A stretch of 64,000 nucleotides of DNA from Talaromyces rugulosus (GCF_013368755.1 NC_049566.1:496001-560000); one strand, 5' to 3'. Counted from the stretch's first letter, positions 32,781 to 44,336 are shown. Translations and numbers: made by a program. The notes: generated from the letters alone by a model not told the origin.

Positions 32781-34318
32781 ATGGCCAAATCCCACCCAGA
32801 AGACATCTCTCGCCTCTGCACGGCTCTGGCCACCAAAGCCTCGCAAGACCCCGGCCTCCCAGTCCCCAATCCCACGACAGCATACTGGCAAAGCGAAGTG
32901 CACGAGCTCGCCAACCACCAGTCCGCGACTTTGCCCGCGACGGCCGACATTGTTATTATCGGATCGGGCATTACTGGAGTGAGTACCGCGTATCATTTAC
33001 TGCAGCAACAGCCCACTTTCGCAATCAGCATCCTCGAGGCGCGCTCGCTGACCTCGGGGGCGACGGGTCGGAATGGTGGGCATTGTAAAGAAGTGCCGTA
33101 TGTGGATTACCCCGAGCTGAAAGAACTACATGGTAGGGAAGGCGCTGGGAAGATTGTCAAGTTTCGTCTGGCGCAGCTGGATGCCTTGCTGGAGCTGAGT
33201 GCGAGTTTGGGATCAGAGGCATCGTCTGCAGTTGTGCGGCGAGTGGACGGGTTGGATGTTTATTATGACCAGGAAGTCTTCGACAAGATGAAGGAGAAAC
33301 TGGCGGACTATCTGGCGGACTTTCCAGACCAAAAAGACACCTGGCTGGTGTTTGAAGGAGATGATATCAACGAGGTAGGATTTCTATCTATACATACATC
33401 AACCTGTCTAACATTGAGCAATGGCAGAAATTCGGCACAGTCAACGCAGTAGGATGCATGACTGGCCCGGCCGGTGCTCTATGGCCGTACAAAGTCGTTG
33501 GAGCAGTCACAAGTTACCTGTTCAACAGCCGGAAATATCCAAACTTGACCATTGAAACACACACGCCAGTCGAGAGTATAAGCACTACTACTTCCTCGGC
33601 GTCAGCCACACATCCTGTAGTAGTCAAAACATCGCGAGGAGAGATCCACGCAAACTACGTTATCCACTGCACAAACGGCCATGCTGGCCATCTTCTTCCA
33701 GGCCTCAGAGGCAAGCTCTTCCCGATCCGCGGGCAGATGACACGACAAGCTGCGCCTGCCGAGTTCCCACGGGTTGGGGATCGGCGTTCGTGGATTTTGC
33801 ACTATGCGCCGGGTTATGATTACATCACGCAGTCGCCGTTTTCTGCTTCGGGCGATATCTATATTGGTGGGGGTCTGCTCAAGGCTTTGTTGTCGGGGAA
33901 TGTCACGGTTGAAGATGCGGATATCGGGAATGTGCGAGATGACCTGCAGAGTGAAGAAGCGCTCAAAGCACTCGAGACGGCTATTGAGGAGCGCTTTCGC
34001 GGTGGCAAGGGAACTCGCATCCTGGATAAGTGGACAGGGGTTATGGGGTTTACAGTGGACGAAGCCCCCATAGTGGGAAGAGTCCCGGACGATATTTCTG
34101 GGCGGAGGGCGTCGAGGGAATGGGTAGCTGCAGGATTCTGCGGTCATGGCATGGCTTATTGCTGGCTCACAGGAAAAGCTGTTGCAGAGATGCTTCTCAA
34201 GGGGGAAGACAGCGTCAACGAATGGTTTCCTACAGAGGAATATGCCTGTTCGAACCAGCGGCTACAAAGGACTACACTGCACGACAGTCTCTTGTCATTT
34301 ATCGAGACTGTGGCATAA
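32781..34318 (+). CDS. FAD-dependent oxidoreductase, DAO family
   Basis: Flavin amine/amino-acid oxidase of the D-amino-acid-oxidase-like fold, similar in layout to gamma-glutamylputrescine oxidoreductase and other fungal DAO-type enzymes. Exons 32781-33374 and 33428-34318 give 494 aa. The FAD-binding beta-alpha-beta motif is IVIIGSGITGVSTAYHL (about residues 56-72), followed by E in ILEARSLTSGATGRNGGH, the standard second FAD contact. The C-terminal substrate/FAD domain ends GFCGHGMAYCWLTGKAVAEML, the usual closing helix. No signal peptide is visible, so cytosol or peroxisome; the C-terminus ETVA is not a canonical PTS1. Substrate is unknown. An ATG 32 bp upstream is out of frame and could act as a start-site decoy if transcribed. 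Confidence 0.82.
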
Positions 34319-34414
34319 ATGCTCCTGTAATACATGTATAACATTGAAAGTCTTGATATTTTTAAGAGGACATATTTTGGTTGGTTAGTAGAACTTATAT
34401 ATACTTGTATTTCA

Positions 34415-36157
34415 TCATTGCCCAGCAGCCGCAACCTCCTTTTCCAACTGCAAATACTTTTCCTCCGCGCCCTTGATGCACGCAATATTGGCACCCAGTT
34501 TGTTCAAAGTCTCTACATACTCGTCGTATTCATCAGAGTCAAAGACGATACCACCTCCAGCTTGTAGGTAAGCAACGCCGTCCTTGAGAAGCATCGTGCG
34601 CAGGGCAATGCAGGTATCCATGTCACCAGCAATCTCGCTCGATCCGTCCGCACTTGACTTGTCGTAGCCAAAGTAGCCCACAGCGCCGGCGTAGACGCCG
34701 CGTTTCTCGCCTTCCAATTCAGCGATTAGCTGCATGGCGCGCACCTTGGGTGCTCCGGACACAGTACCGGCGGGGAAAATGGATCTAAAGGCATCGAATC
34801 GGGTCTTATCCGGACGAAGAACACCTGATACTTGGGAAACGAGATGTTGCACGTGAGAGAATCGTTCGACAACCATCAGTCTGTCGACCTGCGTGGTGAT
34901 GGGATCGCACACTCGGTTCACGTCGTTTCGAGCCAGATCCACGAGCATGACGTGTTCGGCGCGGTCTTTCAAGCTGCCTCGCAGCTCGGCGGCCAGGGCG
35001 TCGTCTTCCTCGGACGTCTTGCCTCGCTTGACCGTGCCGGCAATTGGGTGAGTGATGATGCGGCCGTTTTCTTCCTTGACCAGCAGCTCTGGACTGGCAC
35101 CCACGAGCTGGAAGTCGCCGCAGTCGATAAAGAATAGATAGGGTGAAGGGTTGACGGAGCGAAGGTGTCGGAATAGGTTGAACGGGTGTAGGGTGGTCGG
35201 ACGAGCTAGTCGTTGCGACGGCACGGTTTGGAATATGTCTCCGACCTTGATGTGCTCCTTGAGCTTCGTCACATGGCTTTCGTAGCCTGCTTGGCCGATA
35301 TTCGATTTATACTCTTGGTTCGGAAGAATAGGGCCCTGCGGCGGAAGCGGGATATCTGGATGTAGTAGAATGTTGATTTTCTCTTGGATCACCTGTTGGC
35401 CCTTTCGATACGCCTCCTCTAGCTGAGCACCCCCTGCAGTAATGGGGATATAGGTGATGATTTTGACAACCTGGAAAAAGTGATCAAACGCAACAATGGT
35501 ATCGAAGAGCATAAAGAGGGATTCGGGGACGCCGAGCACGTCCTTGAGCGGGCGAGCCGTCGTGGGCTCAAAGTATCGCACACAGTCGTACCCGACATAT
35601 CCAATGGCGCCGCCGGTCAGGGGAGGGAGTTTCAGTCCTGGTATCGTCGCGCTGCGGACCTCGGACAATTCTTTCTCAAGAAGCGGGAGCGGATCGCACT
35701 CGGGGCCGTGGCCGAGGCCGGTTTTGATGACTTTTCTAGGGTCTGCACACGAGTTAGTATAATATATATATATATATATATATATATCTTGAGAGAGGAA
35801 TATGTACCTGCGCCAACAAAGCTATATCGTCCTATGGTCTCGGTCGTCGCGGCACTCTCATATAAAAACGACAGTTTCGATCTACCCAAGGGATTAGACA
35901 GAATTCACACAGAATCCAAGCACACGCACTTGGCAGCAATCTTCAGATATGCAACAGTTGGCGTGAGAAGATCGGCAGGAATCGAGGCGGTCAAGGGGAG
36001 CACATTTGGAGGGTATTGAGAATTCAGCGATTTGGCGACCACTTCCTGTGCAACGTCGAGAGACGGCACGACTGTTGCCTGAGCATGTTAGTTTTGAATA
36101 GCGAGAGAGTGAAAACGACGAGCAAAAGAAGAGTAGAATGCTTACAGGCGCCGTCAT
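34415..36157 (-). CDS. trpE: anthranilate synthase component I
   Basis: Converts chorismate to anthranilate using ammonia supplied by the TrpG/TrpC glutamine amidotransferase: first step of tryptophan synthesis. Exons 36157-36146, 36078-35930, 35881-35808 and 35742-34415 give 520 aa (yeast Trp2 is 507). Exon 1 codes only MTAP. The N-terminal tryptophan-sensing element appears as SFLYESAATTETIGRYSFVG, here LYES where LLES is usual. The chorismate-binding domain shows GGAIGYVGYDCVRYFEP, PSQRLARPT, RNDVNRV, FPAGTVSGAPKVRAMQLI and QAGGGIVFDSDE. Intron 3 contains a 26-bp AT microsatellite. A perfect TGACTCA lies about 230 bp upstream (36388-36394), consistent with Gcn4/CpcA control. The 3' end is convergent with the FAD oxidoreductase, with under 100 bp between stops. 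Confidence 0.95.
35762..35787. repeat. AT dinucleotide microsatellite in trpE intron 3
   Basis: Thirteen AT units inside the 65-nt third intron of trpE. Length change would alter intron size but not the coding frame. Useful as a strain marker. Confidence 0.9.
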
Positions 36158-37030
36158 CTTGAGCGGAATTCGCACTGATGAATATCAGTGGGATGGTGGG
36201 GGGCAGGTGTTGCGTTGACCACGTGCACGCTCGACTCGGCTTTCAATGCGTGAGGAGGAAGGAGAGCTCGCTGAGAGAATATACCACAGAGGTCTTTTTT
36301 TTCAAAGTTGTTCTTCAGCACAATTCCCAGCTGAGCCAGCTGCCATAAACACGAGACGATGCGGTGGGCTGAATGAAAGCTGCTGCTTGACTCATCGCCG
36401 CACCGGACTAGTTATCGCAGCCCCACTGCTTTTTTCTCCAACGGCCCAGAGCGGTTTAGCGCGGGCAGCCTTCGTGCAAGTTATGCAGTGGTATAGGATA
36501 GATTACTGTTATGCATTATTATAGAAAATATACTGGTATAGTTTCTGCTCACCCCTGCATTGTTCCCACAAATCTGTCTTGCATTTTTTTCCACCGGGTT
36601 ATGCTTAAATGCGCCGTTAGACTGGCCCTATATGCATACATGGAGATCCGCCCCGAGTGTCACAGACTTCCAGTATCTCACATATTCAATTCCCGTTGAT
36701 ACTGTCTTATCTACATTCACTTTATATCAATTGACACATACTCAGCGAGTAAACCCCGAAATATCGCGTGGTTGGGGCCTGATCTGACGTCCATCATCTA
36801 TCTTAGTCCGGCCCCGCTTTGCGATTCCGCCCGATTTCTACTTCTCCAACTAACTCAACATTTGAACAGTTCACTTTCAGAGTGACCTTGCACGATCAGA
36901 GCAGAAAAAAAGGTGATGGCTTATCCATAAAGATTCTATTTTTATCATTGCAACTATAGCTCTTGCCTCCACATACTCCGGGTATCATACATGCTATCCT
37001 AATTTTATCCCCACGTGGCTCCCCTTAAAA
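36158..37030. other. divergent promoter region
   Basis: About 870 bases between the trpE start and the unrecognised coiled-coil gene. It contains the TGACTCA site listed separately and a CACGTGCACG stretch near 36220. No gene is seen. Confidence 0.5.
36388..36394. promoter_or_regulatory. TGACTCA site (Gcn4/CpcA-type) upstream of trpE
   Basis: Perfect palindromic-core TGACTCA about 230 bp before the trpE ATG. This is the recognition sequence of the bZIP regulator of general amino-acid control (Gcn4 in yeast, Cpc1/CpcA in filamentous fungi), and tryptophan genes are classic targets. Function here is inferred from site and position. Confidence 0.6.
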
Positions 37031-38039
37031 ATGGCGACATCTCCACCTTTGTCGCAACGACACCATCACCACCGGCTATCGCCCTCTTTCACCGACTCCG
37101 CGATTGACGTCGAGCTCAGCGAACCCGGTCGAACCGAGCAGTCGGAGCAGTCGGAGCAGTCGCATGTTGATGATGATGATGATGAGCTCGAAACTCGCCT
37201 GGCGCGCATTGCGCAACTCGCCGCGGCGCAGGATTCGTTTCGCGGGCTGGATGGAGACGGGCGCGCGGCGGTCGAGAGATATCTGGATGGATTGGAGGGG
37301 CAATTGCTTGATCCGCGACCGCAAATTACGCGCGAAATAGCCAAGAACAGGCCCGTTAGCAGAAGTGCAAGTAATAATAGTCCGACGACTACCGAGGCTG
37401 GGACGGGGACGGTTACGCCGACTGCTATTATTCCTCATACGACGACGACGCGCCGGCGAAAAGATGAGAATCGGGCCATGGAGCAGACGTCGCTTGACCT
37501 GACGGCGCTTCTGGAAGAGCTGTCAACTGTCAATGCCGAGCTGCAGCAGCGCCGCGTCGAGGCTTGTCATATCCATGATCTTTTCACTAGCAAGTGCGAG
37601 GGCATGGCACAGCGAATCATTGAACTGGACCACGAGATACATGAACTGTAAGAAGTCGACATCAAGAGAGAAAACAAGGCTGACCATGTTGCTTGCAATT
37701 AGGAGATCCGATATAGTCGAAGATACGATAGAGCTCGAGGGTCTTCGTGGGACGGTTCGAGGACTGGAAAGTTGGATTGGCCGGTGGCAACGCCAGCGAG
37801 ATATTACTATCAACTCTTCTTCTTCTCCTTCTCCGTCTCAGTCACGAAGTAGATGGAAACGGAAGAAACAACATGCACCCCAGGAAGCCGAGGACGAAAA
37901 CGAGAACGATTTCGACACCCTGTTAGACGGCATCTCGGCGTGGATGCGCGGATGGAATGATGTAGAAGAAGGGTTTCGCGTGCGCGCTCGAAGGCGAAAG
38001 CTGCGACGAGAACGACAGTTCAATCCAATCCAGCGCTAG
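37031..38039 (+). CDS. coiled-coil protein, function unknown
   Basis: Exons 37031-37647 and 37703-38039 join CT|G in phase to 317 aa. I do not recognise the family. The N-terminus is Ser/His-rich, followed by an acidic run (DDDDDELE) and a helix ETRLARIAQLAAAQDSF. Residues about 150-235 form a likely coiled coil (LTALLEELSTVNAELQQRR, then IIELDHEIHEL and IVEDTIELEGLRGTVRGL). A basic Ser/Pro linker and a final block with conserved-looking Trp residues (ISAWMRGWNDVEEGF) end in a basic tail. No catalytic motif, membrane segment or signal peptide is seen. The layout would suit a structural or kinetochore/spindle-type protein, but this is only a guess. Confidence 0.72.
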
Positions 38040-38770
38040 CTTTGGCTATTTCAAAAGAGCAAGTCACGTAGAAGCAGTATTGTCAAGTTTTGACGTATTT
38101 CAATGTCAAATTAATTTAAAAATACAGGTTGTTTGACACAGTCACCTGAAATGGAGTATAAATAGTCCCATATGTTCATGCCCGCATGCAGCTGATCATT
38201 AATTACTTCCTCCTGGCTTGTCGACCTAACAACGAATGTCTCTTGTCGGGTGATCATTGATCAGTATTCCATATAACCATCTCAGAGGTTGAAACTCCGA
38301 TCCTATATCAGATACCCCAAAACTCGTGCCCTCGTGCTGTAAGTTGGTATATAGATTCGTACCGCCGTCTGCTCCGGAGAAAAAAGAAAAGAAAAGCAAA
38401 TCAAAAGAAAAGAAAACAAAATGAAAGAAAACACCTCCTAGTATGCGAAACAAAACCCGCATTCACCACCTGCGCCTGAGAAAACACCTAATCTCGGTTG
38501 GCATCCGTTTTCAAGCCACCCGCTGAAGTTATAAAAGCAAATGTCGGCCCTCTAAAAAAAAGTAGCGGTTCAATCGAGTCAAAGGATAGCGTACAAAATG
38601 GGGCCACTTGTGGGTAGAAGCTGGGAGAGTGTCGGCTGAACCAGATCCTGTCTGGTCTTTCAAAAATGTAGGCCAGTCACAATTCATGTTGACTGGCAGT
38701 GACGTCGATTTGAAAACTTATGTATAGTTGAAAATTGCAAGTTTGGGAGTTGACCTGGACAACGCAGGAA
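38040..38770. other. convergent intergenic region
   Basis: About 730 bases between two convergent genes. AT-rich with A/G-rich runs near 38380-38430. No gene is seen. Confidence 0.5.
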
Positions 38771-40932
38771 TCATTCGGTTGCGTTTGTGACTCTTCCCTG
38801 GGGGCTTATAATTGCCATCTGCAATATAATATTAGTATTTTTAATATAAAAAAAAGGAAAATACCAAAGACCGTACCTTCTTCTCATACCCCATAATAAG
38901 CTTCTTCCCATTTGTATCCCACGCAAGGCTACGGTATGCAGTCGCGTGGGACCCGTTTGACCCGTTTATCGTTTTCTCCGAGCTCTCCTCTTTCACTTCC
39001 GGTGTAGCAGGGGCCACCCAAGTAGCAAGGGGTTCGTTGCCACGCTCTGTGTTCCATATAAACAGCCTATCCGTACTAGCTGCAGAGACGGCGTAGCCAT
39101 CGGGTGAAAATGCTAAAGCCAAAGCAGGCACCCCGGGAGATAGGAATAAAGTGTGGAGACATGTGATGTTCTTTGTTTCGAGATTAACATCCCAGATCTT
39201 AACGGTGTCATCGACCGAAGCAGAAGCGAAGACAAAAGAAGTGGACGCCTGCCCATTCTGTTGCTCATGAGACTCTGGCTGCGGCTCAATAGCTGTGATG
39301 GCTGCGCGATGCGCATCTTCGACAAGGATGTCGTGCGTCGGAATCCAAATGGTGGCGGCAGAAGAAGCTGCCGCGACAGCCACAGTAAAATCGCCTCTCT
39401 TAGCACCCCGTACAAAGGACCATTCTGTGGTGGAATTGCGAGACTGGAATTTGTTCACGATGTGGATGCTGGAGTCGATTTCACATTGCCACACTAGCCC
39501 TTCGCCCGAGACAAAGACTTGGTTGTTGCCGGCCCAGGTCATATCGTGGACATGGCCTTCGATTGCTTGATACGGCGGGTATTCTTCAGGCTTAACTGAA
39601 TCGTCCCATAGAGAAAGCTCGGAGTTTTGATCGTTGGAGGCCACCACCACCATGTATGGACTGCTGGGAGCCCAATGCAACCCGTTGATCATCCCGGGAG
39701 CTGTCGGTAACAGGTCTACCACATTCCCACTGTTATCGTACATTTGTATTGACGAGCGTCTTTCGTTGTAGGTCGCAACCGCTAGTTTACGGCCTGAGGG
39801 TTCCCAGGACAGAGCCGTAACCCAGCTACCATCACCTTTACTGTCATAGATTTTCTCACAAGTCGGCGAAGCGCCTTCTAGCGCAGTCTGGGAAGGGATT
39901 TTCCAAAGGTGACAAAATGAATCGCCAGATGCGGCAAACATTGAAGGATCATGTGGTCGCCATGCGCATCGCATCACGTGATCGTCACGGGGAACATCCA
40001 AGTCAATAATGGACGTGTTTGAGGTCAGGTCGGCGGCTTTGGCGGTGGCAATCTGCACGCCCACACTTCGTCCTGTGGTCAGCGTGTGCGTCGGACCCTC
40101 ATGGGTTTCGACTTCGGTTTCCGCTGCTGGGTCGATATCCATATCTACATCGCCATTTGCGTCAATGGTGTCCCCCGGCGACGGAGACCTCACTGCTGGG
40201 GTGCCAGATACGATTCGCTCGTGTGTTGTGCCGTTAGAATCAATTTCCATTGCGCCATCATCTCCGTTGACTACGGCCTCGGGCCGCTCGGGTTTGCGGC
40301 TTTTCTTCACATTGAGCGCCGGTAACGTGTGTTCGGTACTCAGGTGGCCATTCACAGTGGGAGTGTCGCGAACAGGCCTGCCGGCTGGCGACGGTATTGC
40401 CGCCGTATCGGCGCTGGGAGCGGGATGTGCTTGGTTGTAATTGTCGCGGCTTTTGAGCGACTCCGTGTCCAGAGGCGTTGGGCCAAAGAAATACTTGGAT
40501 GGCGTAAAGGGGACTGGGTTTCCGTCCTAGAGTGAATTGTAAGAAAGAGAGGAGGTACCAACACAGTAACCGCGAGGACGTACCTGATCGAGGGACTGTT
40601 CTATTTCGTGATACTGTAGGCCCTTTTGTACTAATGAGACGAGCGCATGTGTTTTGATATGGGAAGCAAAAGGTAACGTTTGTGGGTTAGCGAGCCATGC
40701 TCTTTGTAGCATTACAGCGGCTTCACCATGCCCTATTAAAAAATTGTTAGACACACCAAGGGGGACTTCGATATAGTGCATTTGTCGGGATAGCGCAGGG
40801 GCGGCAACTAACCGGATTCTTGGAGATACCTGAGAGTCTTGTTAGGTGTTACTGTTCAACTAGGTTTAATGGGTGGATAGACAGAGCGTACCTCCATATT
40901 AAGTAATTGACGTGATGAGAAGTGAGATCCAT
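38771..40932 (-). CDS. LisH/WD40 protein, Sif2/TBL1 type
   Basis: Likely scaffold of the Set3/Hos2-type histone deacetylase complex (yeast Sif2, animal TBL1). Exons 40932-40892, 40829-40813, 40732-40584, 40526-38877 and 38818-38771 sum to 1905 nt for 634 aa. The LisH motif is at the extreme N-terminus (HHVNYLIWRYLQESGHGEAA, residues 6-25) and is spread over the first three exons, one of which is a 17-nt microexon. A conserved block FTPSKYFFGPTPLD follows, then a 130-residue acidic Ser/Pro linker and a WD40 propeller from about residue 240 (HVMRCAWRPHDPSMFAASGD through SLAWDTNGKKLIMGY). The last exon adds MAIISPQGRVTNATE. Without the last intron the protein would end after a short hydrophobic tail. 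Shares a GC-rich divergent promoter with the TMEM115-like gene. Confidence 0.82.
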
Positions 40933-42105
40933 GATGACATTGGGGTTCTCAACCGTTGGATGACTGTTTCGATGGTTGATTCAGCATGCCAGAGCCCAAG
41001 CAAGCCGGGCCGGCCAGACGGCGCGCTGTAAACTTCAACACGGTTAGGAAAGAAGCGGAAGGTCGCAGCTCTTTGTGGTGGTGGTGTAGGGAAAGTTAAA
41101 GAGCTTGGAGATGCGCGCGCAGGGCCGGGTGATTTTGGCAAAAATCGCGATGTCCAACTAATGCGCGCGACGACGGGAATCGGCGTGGGGACCCAGCAGA
41201 ATAGTGGAGTAATGCAGACGAAGGAAAGGAATGAGCAGTAAAGGCTCGGAAACAAGTGGCAGACGGGCTTTCGCGAAGGGCTGGCAGTCGCGAGAGGACG
41301 ATTCGAGGCTGAATTCGAAAGTCTGGGCGAGACTCGTGGGAGGAAGAATTGCAGGTCTTGGGGACGGCGCTAGCTGTGGCTTGAGATGCGTGCGCCGTGG
41401 GCTAAGGTTTTGGCTCACTAGGCCGGATTGGAGAGAGCCTCTTGAGACTTGAGTACGGAGGAACGGGCCTGGGCCGTTTCAATGGTCCGGCGCGGTGGGC
41501 CGTAGCAGTAGCAGCTGGGTTCCGAAGCCTTTCGCGTTCCGGTCACTGGCTGGTCACGGACAAAAAGAAAAGCACGAGACGAGAGAGTGAGGGAGCAAAA
41601 GAGAGGCGCATTTCGGTCTTGGTGTTGACAGCGAGCAGGAAAGGACAGGGAAGGGAAGGGAAGGGGGGGGTGATCCGATGGGCGGGTCAGAGACTAGCGT
41701 GTCGTTGCAGCCTTAGCCCTGAGGCCTCTCTCGATGTCACGGGTGTCGGCATCGCGCAAACAGGCTGCGCACTTCGCTCGAGTAGTAATAATAATTGAAC
41801 AATAGTTGCAGATGCGGCACATGCCAATGGAATTATCTGTTTCTTCAAGCTAATGCACAGGCTGAAAGACTCACCGCCGCCAGCCAATGAGGAGCCGCGC
41901 TGGGCCTCGCCGCCTCGCTGCCTGAGGCCACCGCGGGTGGCTGCCTTGCTGCCTCAGGCTGCCAAGAGCTAAACACTAAACACTAAACATCCCTTCCAGC
42001 CTCTCTCCGCCTGCAATAATCTTGTCGTCAAACAACGTCTTGCGGCGACCTCGACGACCGAGTCGCATCGCTCCGCTTCGATCGCTTCGATCGCTTCTGC
42101 CCACC
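40933..42105. other. GC-rich divergent promoter region
   Basis: About 1.2 kb between two divergent start codons. GC-richer than other intergenic DNA. Small repeats are visible: a G-rich run at about 41640-41670, TAAACAC units at 41968-41987, and a nine-base GCTTCGATC-type tandem at about 42073-42094 just before the TMEM115-like ATG. Open frames here have no family signal. Confidence 0.5.
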
Positions 42106-43284
42106 ATGGCTATTCGAATCAACATCCCCCCCGCCACCCGCATTCTTCTCATCAGCCAGCTGGCCCTCTCCTTTTTGTACAATGTCGCCAGATGGAGGCA
42201 GCTTGACGTCTCGCCCAGCGCCACCGGCTCCCAGAAGACTCCGATCGTCCCTTATCTGACCCTGGTGCCGTCCATGTTCTACTACTATCCCTGGTCCCTC
42301 TTGACCGCCACCTTTGTCGAGCAGAACATTTTCACCGTCCTCCTGAACGGCGCAACCCTGTTCTACGCAGGGAAATATCTCGAGCGGGCATGGAGCTCCA
42401 GGGAATTCGGCAAGTTCATCCTGGCCACCGCTCTCATCCCCAACATACTGGTCATTCCGATTTATCTGATCTGGGCTGCTCTTACCGGCAGCAGTCTCCG
42501 AGGGTACGCGTTCTGGATTTCCCCTGATGATTGTGATACTGCTTGCGCAATGCCCGCTGACGATCCCGTCCTTCGCAGTCTGACCCAGATTTGTGGCGGC
42601 GTCGCCCTTCAGGGCTCTTTCCTGGTCGCTTTTAAGCAACTGGTCCCCGAACATACCGTTACCATCCTCAAGGGAATCATCAAAATCCGAGTGAAGCACT
42701 TTCCCGCCATTTTCTTGGTTGCCAACACCATCAGTGGCGTCTTATTCGGAACCGATACCGCTGCCGTTCTCTCCTGGCTTGGTCTTCTAACAAGCTGGAC
42801 GTACCTGCGATTCTACAAACACCAGCCCGATCTTACCGGCACTTCAACCGACGGCTTAGGTTTCAAGGGCGATGCCAGCGAAACCTTTACTTTTGCAAGC
42901 TTCTTTCCCGATGCGGTACAACCTCCCATTGCATTTGTCGCCGATCAAGTCTACGCGCTGCTCGTGGCAATCAAGGTCGTCACTCCATTCTCGGCGGAAG
43001 ACATCGCTTCGAGTAACGAACATGCCATTGCCCGAGGCCAAGCCGGTCTTCCTTCACTTTTGAACAACACCGGCGGTGCGAGAGGGATGGCCAAGCGAGA
43101 AGAAGCCGAGCGACGACGAGCACTTGCACTGAGGGCTCTTGATCAGAGACTTCAAGCCGCTACGGGTAAAGGACCAACCGTGCCCAGCCATCCACCCTCC
43201 GCTTCGTCACAAACGACAGCTCCTACCGTTACTGCAGGGCAGAACATGCTCGGCGAAACCAACTACACACCTGATCACTCATGA
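42106..43284 (+). CDS. TMEM115-like integral membrane protein (DUF1751)
   Basis: Golgi membrane protein of the TMEM115 / yeast YOL107W family, a rhomboid-fold relative without protease residues; the human protein is linked to retrograde Golgi transport. Single exon, 392 aa. The ATG at 42106 has a strong context (CCACCATGG). Hydrophobic segments lie at about residues 10-28, 50-75, 80-95, 105-135, 165-180 and 205-235. Family signature is YLTLVPSMFYYYPWSLLTATFVEQNIF with GGVALQGSFLVAFKQLVPEH further on. The C-terminal 130 residues are soluble, with an Arg/Glu-rich helix (KREEAERRRALALRALDQRL) and a Ser/Pro/Thr-rich tail. No intron is seen, unusual in this window. Confidence 0.87.
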   Translation: MAIRINIPPATRILLISQLALSFLYNVARWRQLDVSPSATGSQKTPIVPYLTLVPSMFYYYPWSLLTATFVEQNIFTVLLNGATLFYAGKYLERAWSSREFGKFILATALIPNILVIPIYLIWAALTGSSLRGYAFWISPDDCDTACAMPADDPVLRSLTQICGGVALQGSFLVAFKQLVPEHTVTILKGIIKIRVKHFPAIFLVANTISGVLFGTDTAAVLSWLGLLTSWTYLRFYKHQPDLTGTSTDGLGFKGDASETFTFASFFPDAVQPPIAFVADQVYALLVAIKVVTPFSAEDIASSNEHAIARGQAGLPSLLNNTGGARGMAKREEAERRRALALRALDQRLQAATGKGPTVPSHPPSASSQTTAPTVTAGQNMLGETNYTPDHS

Positions 43285-43667
43285 CCCCAATTCTAAGAAT
43301 TGGATTTCATTATTGGTTCTTTATCTTTGTATTTGGGGGGATGCCTTGTCATTTAACAACTTGCAAGATGTTGAGTTCCGCACAATGTGGTGATGAGTAC
43401 TCGCGTTGTGCGTCTTTTGGATTGCATCCGAAGGAGTTTGGAGATACCATTTACCGGCGATGATTGGATTCTTTTTGCTTCCAGTCTTTTTGTGTATTCA
43501 CTAGTGTTGATGTTTTGAGATGACATACGATACGAAGATATCTTCTGATGTTTGTCTAATAGCTGATGACATTATATTTTATGTAAATTTTGATACAATT
43601 CTTTTTTAATATTTCAAGAAGAAAAAAACAACTTGCTATAATTTACAATGACATAAAATGGGTATTC
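43285..43667. other. convergent intergenic region
   Basis: About 380 bases of 3' flank for two convergent genes, T-rich and without a gene. Confidence 0.5.
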
Positions 43668-44336
43668 TTACAGCTGTCGGAGCTTCTCCACCTCTCCTCT
43701 AGCCTCTTGCAGCATACGCTCTTGATCCTTCTTCGCTTGACGCATAGCAGCAATACGCACCCTGTCGTGCTCCGATTTGATTGCCATCTCTTTAAACTCG
43801 GCCAACTGCTGCACCTCCTCGGCCGTCGGCGGGATTTCCTGGGCGCCCGTGGCCTCTTGCACTTTTTGCCAGATTTGTTTGTAGTCGTAGTTCTTGGTAT
43901 CAATGACAATTGCCTTTTCGCCCTCGGCCGGGGTGGGCGCGTATTTGTCTTGGATCGAGCTGTCGTGGTGCTTGTTGCTCTTGGGGGCACCCGAGAAAAA
44001 GATTGTGAGCGCGGCGGGACCGTCTTGTTCGTCGGTCTGTTTGACGGACATTTGGATTGCTGGGTTGTGGTATTTGAGACGGGGTAGGCATCGGCGCCAG
44101 AATTGGCGGGCGCCCATGTGTCCGCCCTTGATGTATTGTGCGTAGGTGAGATGTATGCGTGTGACGGCAGGTTGGTCTTTTAATGAAGTGCTGATGGAAG
44201 GGAGGATGGCTGCCCCGGTGCCAATGCGGATATTGAGGAGGCGCTTTATGGAACGTCAGTTATTGTTTTCATAATATAAAGAGAAATTGGCACGTACGGT
44301 GTTGAGCTTTCGCATTCGCTTGAGTAAGTTGACCAT
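43668..44336 (-). CDS. mitochondrial ribosomal protein, L51/S25/CI-B8 domain (Mrp49/mL61-like)
   Basis: Component of the mitochondrial large ribosomal subunit. Exons 44336-44298 and 44243-43668 give 204 aa. The N-terminus MVNLLKRMRKLNTRLLNIRIGTGAA is basic. The thioredoxin-like L51/S25/CI-B8 domain covers about residues 20-100 with HLTYAQYIKGGHMGARQFWRRCLPRLKYHNPAI. Yeast Mrp49 is shorter (137 aa); this one carries a charged C-terminal extension (EVQQLAEFKEMAIKSEHDR and a final helix), common in filamentous fungi. It shares a 330-bp divergent promoter with the APH-fold gene. Assignment as mL61 rather than a small-subunit S25 relative is likely but not certain. Confidence 0.78.

Noticed and set aside
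42028..42699. 223-codon minus-strand open frame opposite the TMEM115-like gene
   Set aside because: Exact antisense shadow of a well-supported coding exon; no domain signal of its own.
28938..44336. Mitochondrial-translation gene cluster idea (EngB-type, Gep3-type, mL61-like)
   Set aside because: The three genes are 18-30 kb apart, separated by unrelated genes; fungal chromosomes show such scatter by chance.
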